In this document: positions 5,619 to 10,303 of the stretch, piece after piece
Position numbering within the stretch: the stretch's first letter is position 1
Layout of the letters: every line of letters starts with the position of its first letter
DNA from: VMFW01 sp038058095
GTDB lineage: Bacteria; Patescibacteriota; Minisyncoccia; UBA6257; 2-01-FULL-56-20
DNA: 12,712 bases
Reading direction: 5' to 3'
NCBI GenBank assembly: GCA_038058095.1
Contig: JBBUBW010000001.1
Span: forward strand, 1-12,712
Notes under the pieces: model-generated
Told to the model about the DNA's origin: nothing
Database searches by the model: none
The model's input: only the letters and a program-made list of their open reading frames with translations
Made by a program: the position numbers and the translations under genes

Positions 5619-5681
5619 TTTTCACTAAAAAATGCCAATAATTAGTGAATTAGACCGAAATATACCTATTTTTCACTAAAA
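5619..5681. promoter_or_regulatory. Repeated TTCACTAA motifs upstream of the RhuM-Fic gene
   Basis: TTTTCACTAAAA occurs at 5619-5630 and 5670-5681, and an inverted core (ATTAGTGAAT) at 5641-5650 between them. They lie about 100-160 bp before the start codon in a 220-bp AT-rich leader without a clear consensus promoter. They are candidate operators, perhaps for the HTH region of the RhuM protein itself. Confidence 0.4.
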
Positions 5682-5742
5682 TTCTACCAAAAACCAACTC
5701 TGATACTATATTCAGTAACTTTTTAAAATTCGTACTCAAAAC

Positions 5743-5915
5743 TACCTATTCAAATACCTAATCATAATTTGCCCTTCGACGGATTCGGCAGGGGCTTCGA
5801 CTGAGCTCAGCCGAATGTCCTCCCCGCAGGCATACTCACGATAAATCATTTGTAGTTTAATGTTGTAGTAGTTTAAAGCCGTAGTAACCAAAGCGGCATG
5901 AGTTAAATATATCCC
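5743..5915. repeat. Long direct repeat R, copy 3 (lacks element A)
   Basis: The copy shares both ends with R1 and R2 but is missing the 52-bp element A at the junction 5786/5787, and has about 16 extra bases around 5854-5889 from a small expansion of GTAGTTTAA-like units. Its near-palindrome at 5796-5815 (TTCGACTGAGCTCAGCCGAA) is more symmetrical than in R1/R2. The C-rich tail after it (5916-5966) resembles that of R1. Confidence 0.88.
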
Positions 5916-5975
5916 CTCTCTAACCCCATATCAACTCCCCACACTATCCAACCACCCACCACCCTCAACCCCGAA

Positions 5976-6011
5976 AAACATTCTCACATTCTTGAGAATA
6001 TGAGAATGTTT
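5976..6011 (-). terminator. Palindromic block D, uninterrupted copy; terminator of the winged-helix gene
   Basis: AACATTCTCACATTCTTGAG pairs with AATATGAGAATGTT with little mismatch. On the minus strand the hairpin starts 9 nt past the regulator's stop codon and is followed by GTTTTT, a standard intrinsic terminator. It is the insertion-free form of the D1/D2 palindrome. Confidence 0.72.
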
Positions 6012-6019
6012 TTGAAACC

Positions 6020-6286
6020 CTAAAAGCCCTTAAGAAATTTGATAAAAATTTGCCCGTAGGGCGATAGAGAATGAACCACGCTCCGCCCCTGATATTTTTT
6101 ATTCAGTAATCCGGCGCGAACTAACCGATGAGTATGTTCGGACAGCGTCTTGATATTCCCCTCCAATTCTCCGGCTATTCTATCCAGGGTTATTTCCGGA
6201 TTTTTTGAAACCAAAAGCAAAATATCAATCCGGTGGTGATTAGCCACGCCCTTCAAATGTCGCTCAAGTTGTTTTGACGTTTTCAT
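6020..6286 (-). CDS. Small ArsR-like winged-helix transcriptional regulator
   Basis: The 88-residue protein is almost entirely a winged helix: a first helix in LKGVANHHRIDILLLVSK (11-28), a recognition region TLDRIAGELEGNIKTLSEHTHRLVRAGL (33-60), and a wing KKYQGRSVVHSLS (63-75). This is the ArsR/MarR-like layout for a dimeric DNA-binding repressor. No cysteine or histidine pair typical of metal-sensing ArsR proteins stands out, so the inducer is unknown. The gene sits directly behind a perfect 42-bp palindrome overlapping its own promoter, which suggests autoregulation. Start at the ATG at 6286, 6 nt after the -10 box. Confidence 0.87.
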   Translation of the reverse strand: MKTSKQLERHLKGVANHHRIDILLLVSKNPEITLDRIAGELEGNIKTLSEHTHRLVRAGLLNKKYQGRSVVHSLSPYGQIFIKFLKGF

Positions 6287-6292
6287 TCCCCC

Positions 6293-6347
6293 ATTATACC
6301 ACCCCCCACAACATTCTCACATTCTTGAGAATGTGAGAATGTTGTGG
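6293..6347 (-). promoter_or_regulatory. Promoter and perfect palindromic operator of the winged-helix gene
   Basis: TATAAT (6293-6298) is preceded by TGG, an extended -10, and ends 6 nt before the ATG. Directly upstream is a perfect palindrome with 20-bp arms and a 2-nt centre (6306-6347), made of two ACATTCTC-type half-sites per arm; it covers the -35 region. No T-run follows it on the minus strand, so here it looks more like an operator than a terminator, although it also lies 22 nt after the stop of the 275-codon gene. Confidence 0.6.
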
Positions 6348-6369
6348 AGTAAATTTATTTCCGATATTT

Positions 6370-7197
6370 TCAACCCGAAAAATGTCGGAGGTTACTTTCC
6401 ATATCGTAAAAAACAGAATCGCGCTCGCCGGTGTCTTTGATTAGCTTTTTCTTTTCCTCAAGAATTTCTTCAACAATCCCGATAACTTTTTCGTAAGTAG
6501 CCCCGATATCCGTTTTTTTAATTTTTTTAGCGTAGTCCTTAAAGACCCTCAACTGCATAAGAATTTCTTCTAAAATTTGAAATTGAATCGGGTGATCCTT
6601 AAGCGAACTTGGATTTTCAAGCCAAGTTTCGCTAAGTGCCTTCACTGTTTCGGCATTCACGCCAACCACCACTCTTGGAATCTTCGATAACTCTCCTCTT
6701 ATACTCATATGATCGGATTGAAAATATTTTACTTTGGTTAATTCACCGCTTTCAATTTCTTCTTTAATCCGGTGAAATTTTCCGCCGGTCTCGGAACTAA
6801 ACGTGGCATCCATCGCTAAAGCCAAATGGGAAGCGGAGGTTTTACTCTCTTCAAACTCCACCACGCTATCTACACCGTTTTTAATGTCGTCGAATTCCGA
6901 AGTCTTGATAGTACTCGCGTTCGGACCGAACCATTCGCTCAGCTCGGCATTTTCAAAAATAATCGCTTCGAGAATCGTGGCTAATTTTTTAGCGGTCGCC
7001 TCTTCGGCGCCTTCCTGTTCCTTAAATTTCGCCTTCATCTTTGCAACGTAATCATTATCCTGGCTGATATTCTGCGCGCCATAAAGATCCTCAAATTCGT
7101 CGGGATGAATTGCATCTCTAGTTAAAACCTTATCAGCTTTTTTATAAGCCTGCTCAATAGCAAGATTTTCTAAAATTCTTCTTTCGGGATTTTGCAT
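6370..7197 (-). CDS. Conserved-looking protein of unknown function, 275 residues
   Basis: I believe similar proteins recur in Parcubacteria, but no function is known to me. The N-terminal third is charged and helical. A central region around FDDIKNGVDSVVEFEE (102-117) followed by SHLALAMDATFSS (123-135) has the buried-strand look of a nuclease-like fold (PD-(D/E)xK has been in my mind), but the catalytic lysine is not where it should be, so I do not claim that. KIPRVVVGVN (172-181) is another probable core strand. The C-terminus (about 205-260) is a long helical, coiled-coil-prone segment. No signal peptide or membrane segment. The gene precedes the winged-helix regulator in the same direction and has its own leaderless-type promoter. 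Confidence 0.75.
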   Translation of the reverse strand: MQNPERRILENLAIEQAYKKADKVLTRDAIHPDEFEDLYGAQNISQDNDYVAKMKAKFKEQEGAEEATAKKLATILEAIIFENAELSEWFGPNASTIKTSEFDDIKNGVDSVVEFEESKTSASHLALAMDATFSSETGGKFHRIKEEIESGELTKVKYFQSDHMSIRGELSKIPRVVVGVNAETVKALSETWLENPSSLKDHPIQFQILEEILMQLRVFKDYAKKIKKTDIGATYEKVIGIVEEILEEKKKLIKDTGERDSVFYDMESNLRHFSG

Positions 7198-7204
7198 ATG
7201 CTTA

Positions 7205-7232
7205 AATATAGCCGTTTTTTCTATTAAATCAA
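7205..7232 (-). promoter_or_regulatory. Promoter of the 275-codon gene
   Basis: On the minus strand TTGATT (7227-7232), a 16-nt spacer and TATATT (7205-7210) form a good promoter; the ATG at 7197 comes 7 nt after the -10 box, so the mRNA is probably leaderless. It overlaps a divergent plus-strand -10 box. Confidence 0.55.
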
Positions 7233-7238
7233 AAGACT

Positions 7239-7244
7239 TATAAT
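7239..7244 (+). promoter_or_regulatory. -10 box of the plus-strand mini-ORF
   Basis: TATAAT ends 6 nt before the ATG at 7251. The -35 region (TTTTTC at 7216-7221) is poor. The box is divergent from, and interleaved with, the promoter of the 275-codon gene. Confidence 0.4.
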
Positions 7245-7250
7245 GAATCT

Positions 7251-7340
7251 ATGGAATACATCATTGCGATATTCGTACTTGCCATATTATTTGGGGCCAA
7301 AAATTACATAATTAAATTTTTCAAACAGAAAACCACCTAA
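7251..7340 (+). CDS. Possible 29-residue single-pass membrane peptide
   Basis: The frame encodes a hydrophobic segment (EYIIAIFVLAILFGA, residues 2-16) followed by a basic tail (KNYIIKFFKQKTT). That is a plausible tiny N-out or N-in membrane peptide. The start codon sits at the expected transcription start of a TATAAT box. No known family; such short frames can be accidental, though codon content and the basic-after-hydrophobic layout favour a real peptide. Confidence 0.42.
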   Translation: MEYIIAIFVLAILFGAKNYIIKFFKQKTT

Positions 7341-7393
7341 CTTGAAATTTCTTTAAGCTATATGCTTTAATACAGCCAGTACATATTGCCAAT

Positions 7394-7422
7394 TTGTCTT
7401 AGAGTGAACTGCTGACTATAAC
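7394..7422 (+). promoter_or_regulatory. Promoter of the UMP synthase gene
   Basis: TTGTCT (7394-7399) and TATAAC (7417-7422) are separated by 17 nt, leaving a leader of about 30 nt before the ATG. Between 7341 and 7393 I see nothing else distinct. Confidence 0.5.
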
Positions 7423-7450
7423 CCAATTTCCTAGGGCTTGAAAACCCGAG

Positions 7451-7456
7451 AGGAGG
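7451..7456 (+). promoter_or_regulatory. Strong Shine-Dalgarno of the UMP synthase gene
   Basis: AGGAGG lies 4 nt before the ATG at 7461. This is the only full consensus ribosome-binding site in the window; other genes mostly have none. Confidence 0.75.
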
Positions 7457-7460
7457 AGTT

Positions 7461-8756
7461 ATGCAACTACCATGGTTAGATCCTGACGAGCAAGGCGCAG
7501 TGGTTCAGGCACTCGTTGGACACGGGTTGATCAAGTGGTCCAACCAGCGCAATTTACCACTCAAAAGCGGTGGGTTCACTGACGTCTACATCAATCTCCG
7601 CGACGCCAGAAACCATCCGCCAATGATCGGCCTGATCAGCGATCTCTACGCCTCAGCCCTTCGGCGTCTGCACGTCGATCGGTTTCTGGAAATACCGGAC
7701 TCGGTGAGTTGTTTCGCGGGCACAATCTCTCAGATGACAGGTATGCCCTACATCACAGTCCGTGAAGCACCAAAAGTGGGACGCGTTGCAAAGGCCCAAA
7801 CGATTGGCTCGGCATTGCCCGGCACCCGCGCGGCCATCATCGACGACGTAATCACTGATGGCGCCTCAAAGGTGATTCCATACCAAGTCGCCGTCGGAAT
7901 GGGTCTCGATGTTAGGTCTCTCGTTGTGCTTGTTGATCGGCAACAGGGTTGGCAAAAACATCTCGCCGATCTCGGCATCGACCTGGAAGTCTGGCCGGGA
8001 ATGACTCTTCATGATGTACGGCGGCTACTCATAACCTCCGGGCTCATGGAAAGGTGCGATCCGAATCTTGAGGCGAGAAATCCGATTATCGTGGCCCTCG
8101 ATGGCAAAAGCTGGGAAGAAATTCTCCCAATCATCGACCCCCTGCGAACGACGGGATGCATCTTCAAAGTGAATGATCTGCTAATCGCCGAAGGAAGCGA
8201 CCGACTATTGCCGAACCTCATGACCTACGGTCGCGTGATGGCCGACGTAAAAGGGCACGACATTCCGAACACGCTCGAGAACATATCGCGCAAACTCCGT
8301 AAGTGTCCTCCATGGGCAATCACAGTTCATGCCTCCGGCGGCCAGGAGATGATTGCGAAAACCGTCAAGATTTTCGAAGGAACAGCGACGAAAGTTCTGG
8401 CGGTAACAGTACTCACCTCGATCGACCAGACAACCTGCGAGGAAATCTACCGACGTATGCCAATTGACCAAGTGATGGCACTCGCCGAAATCGCCAACAG
8501 AGCCGGCGCTCACGGCATTGTCTGTTCTCCCGAAGAAACCCAGGCGCTGAAGGCGAAATACCCCAATGCCACAATTGTCAATCCTGGCATCCGTTCGGAA
8601 GGCACGAGTGCTGACGATCAGAAGCGCATTTCCACTCCAGGCGGAGCAATGGCAAGTGGCGCTTCCAACCTCGTGATGGGTCGCCAAATCCTCAACGCCC
8701 CAGATCCGGTCGCAGAAGTCATGCGGGTTCTGAACCAAGAACTCAACATTCACTAA
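7461..8756 (+). CDS. pyrEF: Bifunctional UMP synthase: orotate phosphoribosyltransferase-OMP decarboxylase fusion
   Basis: The 431-residue protein joins the last two steps of de novo pyrimidine synthesis: orotate plus PRPP to OMP, then decarboxylation to UMP. The N-terminal half is the OPRTase, with LKSGGFTDVYINLRD (34-48), a VREAPKVG lysine loop (100-107) and the PRPP-binding AIIDDVITDGAS (125-136). The C-terminal half (from about 207) is OMP decarboxylase: D214 in VALD, K236, the catalytic ADVKGHDIPNT (261-271), H290, and the phosphate-binding PGIR (375-378) and GRQI (407-410). The order PyrE-PyrF is that of the animal enzyme and of some bacteria. Compared with neighbours it is GC-richer, lacks A-runs, and has a strong Shine-Dalgarno, hinting at acquisition from elsewhere. 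A terminator follows, so it is monocistronic. Confidence 0.95.
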   Translation: MQLPWLDPDEQGAVVQALVGHGLIKWSNQRNLPLKSGGFTDVYINLRDARNHPPMIGLISDLYASALRRLHVDRFLEIPDSVSCFAGTISQMTGMPYITVREAPKVGRVAKAQTIGSALPGTRAAIIDDVITDGASKVIPYQVAVGMGLDVRSLVVLVDRQQGWQKHLADLGIDLEVWPGMTLHDVRRLLITSGLMERCDPNLEARNPIIVALDGKSWEEILPIIDPLRTTGCIFKVNDLLIAEGSDRLLPNLMTYGRVMADVKGHDIPNTLENISRKLRKCPPWAITVHASGGQEMIAKTVKIFEGTATKVLAVTVLTSIDQTTCEEIYRRMPIDQVMALAEIANRAGAHGIVCSPEETQALKAKYPNATIVNPGIRSEGTSADDQKRISTPGGAMASGASNLVMGRQILNAPDPVAEVMRVLNQELNIH

Positions 8757-8776
8757 GACATCTCAATGGCACCAAG

Positions 8777-8815
8777 AACACCGTTCGTCGCGCGACAAAC
8801 GGTGTTTCTATTTAT
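8777..8815 (+). terminator. Intrinsic terminator of the UMP synthase gene
   Basis: AACACCGTT (8777-8785) pairs perfectly with AACGGTGTT (8798-8806); the inner GTCG-CG-CGAC extends the stem, and TTTCTATTTATT follows. It ends the transcript about 25 nt past the stop codon. Confidence 0.85.
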
Positions 8816-8884
8816 TCTCTTCAGGAAAATAAGCCCTAATTGCCCCAAAGCCCAAGGAATGATAAATTTAATGGTATCTACTTT

Positions 8885-10225
8885 ATGAAAATCAAAAACT
8901 TCCAAAAACTCGCCGTTAGTGACCTCCGCAAAAAAGCCCTTAAAATCGCCGAAGCCGGTCTCGAAGCCATCGACACCCAGAAGGTTATTAAAGACAGAAT
9001 TAAGCTTCAAAAAAAATTTTACCCCGTTAGAGATCGCGAGGGCTCGCAGCGTGTGTCCACCTCTAATGGGGCGCTCATCATCGACCAAAAAACTTTTTCC
9101 CTAAAAGACACTAAAAATATCTACGTGGTCGCGATCGGCAAATGCGCCGGCGAAGCCGCTTTAGCTCTCGAAAAAGTTTTGGGTAAAAAAATCAAAGCCG
9201 GTATCGCCCTCGACGTCAAAAAAGTGAGCGGTCTTAAAATCATCAAATCCCTCGCCGGCTCCCATCCTTTTCCATCGGACAGAAACACCCAAGCCACCGT
9301 CCAAATCATCAATCTCATCAAAAACCTCAACCGAGACGACCTGATTCTTTTCGTCATCTCCGGCGGCGGCTCCACTCTTCTTTGTGGTCCCAAAAAAGGA
9401 ACTTGCGCCGAAGAAACCTTAATCGTCAAAAAATTAATGGACTCCGGCGCGGCCATTAGCGAAATCAACACCGTCCGTAAACACCTCTCCGTCGCCCGCG
9501 GCGGCTATTTGGCTAAATACGCCTACCCCGCCAAATCCATCGCGTTGATTTTCTCCGACGTTATAGGCAACGATCTTCAATTCATCGCCTCCGGCCCAAC
9601 CGTCAAAGACACGACTACCATTAAAGACGCTCTTAAAATTCTCGACAAATACAACGTCCCAAAAGTTTGTCCTCTCGAAAACTGCGGACTCGTCGAAACT
9701 CCGAAAGACAACGACTTTTTCAAACCCGTCACTAATATAGTTTTTGTCTCCGGCGAAGTCGCCTTGACGGCCATGGCTGAAACCGCTAAAAAAATGGGCT
9801 ATAAAGTAAAAATCTGCACCTCTTGCCTCAAAGGTGAAGCGAGAAGCATCGGCAGTAAAATTGCCATTGAAATCAACCGCGCCAAACCGAAAACTGTTTT
9901 ACTCTACGGTGGAGAAACGACCGTAAACGTTAAAGGGAAAGGCAAGGGCGGTCGCAATATGGAGCTCGCCCTTTCCGCCCTAAGCCGCTTGCATCAAGAT
10001 TCGCTGGTTTTATCCCTTGCCTCCGACGGCCGAGACAATACCGAGCTCGCCGGCGCCATTTGTGATAAAATTACACTAGAGAAAATCGCTAAACTTAAGA
10101 TTAAACCCTTGAATTATCTGGTCGAAAATAATTCTTATTTTTTCTTCAAAAAAACCGGCGATTATATTTTAACCGGAAAAACCGGATCAAATGTTTCTGA
10201 TTTAGTTATAGCTATTCGAAATTAG
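8885..10225 (+). CDS. Glycerate 2-kinase, MOFRL/GckA-TtuD family
   Basis: From the ATG at 8885 the protein has 446 residues; an upstream TTG at 8840 would add 15, but the alignment-type start (MKIKNFQKLA) is more natural. The family phosphorylates D-glycerate to 2-phosphoglycerate with ATP. Motifs in order: AIGKCAG (83-89), SHPFPSDRN (126-134), ISGGGSTLL (158-166), INTVRKHLS (194-202), SDVIGND (224-230), SGPT (236-239), YGGETTV (341-347), GKGGRNMELA (353-362), ASDGRDNTELAG (379-390) and the C-terminal TGKTGSNVSDL (430-440). All expected family blocks are there, so it should be active. Residues 46-62 (PVRDREGSQRVSTSNG core) are encoded by an inserted palindromic element. It precedes PEP synthase, and its product enters the same lower-glycolysis segment via enolase. 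Confidence 0.93.
   Translation: MKIKNFQKLAVSDLRKKALKIAEAGLEAIDTQKVIKDRIKLQKKFYPVRDREGSQRVSTSNGALIIDQKTFSLKDTKNIYVVAIGKCAGEAALALEKVLGKKIKAGIALDVKKVSGLKIIKSLAGSHPFPSDRNTQATVQIINLIKNLNRDDLILFVISGGGSTLLCGPKKGTCAEETLIVKKLMDSGAAISEINTVRKHLSVARGGYLAKYAYPAKSIALIFSDVIGNDLQFIASGPTVKDTTTIKDALKILDKYNVPKVCPLENCGLVETPKDNDFFKPVTNIVFVSGEVALTAMAETAKKMGYKVKICTSCLKGEARSIGSKIAIEINRAKPKTVLLYGGETTVNVKGKGKGGRNMELALSALSRLHQDSLVLSLASDGRDNTELAGAICDKITLEKIAKLKIKPLNYLVENNSYFFFKKTGDYILTGKTGSNVSDLVIAIRN
9022..9071. repeat. Palindromic element read in frame inside the glycerate kinase gene
   Basis: CCCCGTTAGAG (9022-9032) and CTCTAATGGGG (9061-9071) are inverted repeats with one mismatch, and a second hairpin GCGAG-GG-CTCGC (9036-9047) lies inside. 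The coded stretch, Arg/Ser-rich and lacking family conservation, lies in the N-terminal region before the first conserved block. The outer ends match the inverted repeat at 708-822. The design recalls Rickettsia palindromic elements, which also sit in frame in genes. Confidence 0.7.
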
Positions 10226-10266
10226 TATAATTAGTGTGCATTCGCATATTAGTATCGCGGTCAATA

Positions 10267-10295
10267 TTCAATAAATTAATCAAAAAAAATATTAA
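10267..10295 (+). promoter_or_regulatory. Promoter of the PEP synthase gene
   Basis: TTCAAT (10267-10272), a 17-nt spacer and TATTAA (10290-10295) precede the ATG at 10304 by 8 nt. No Shine-Dalgarno is seen, so the mRNA is probably leaderless or nearly so. The gap from the glycerate kinase stop is 78 nt. Confidence 0.45.
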
Positions 10296-10303
10296 ATAAC
10301 ATC

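Noticed and set aside
3157..5915. Three long repeats with spacers: a CRISPR array?
   Set aside because: Repeats are about 170-209 bp and the intervening sequences are whole genes of 1 kb or more. No short regular repeat-spacer pattern and no cas gene are present.
6370..7197. PD-(D/E)xK nuclease assignment for the 275-residue protein
   Set aside because: The acidic residues are suggestive but the expected (D/E)xK lysine is absent at the second strand, so the call is not supported from sequence alone.
8205..8753. A 182-codon minus-strand frame
   Set aside because: It is antisense to the OMP decarboxylase half of the PyrEF gene and shows no domain; GC-rich coding DNA often leaves such open antisense frames.
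8840..8884. Upstream TTG start for the glycerate kinase
   Set aside because: The extra 15 residues show no family similarity, and an ATG at 8885 gives the expected N-terminus.
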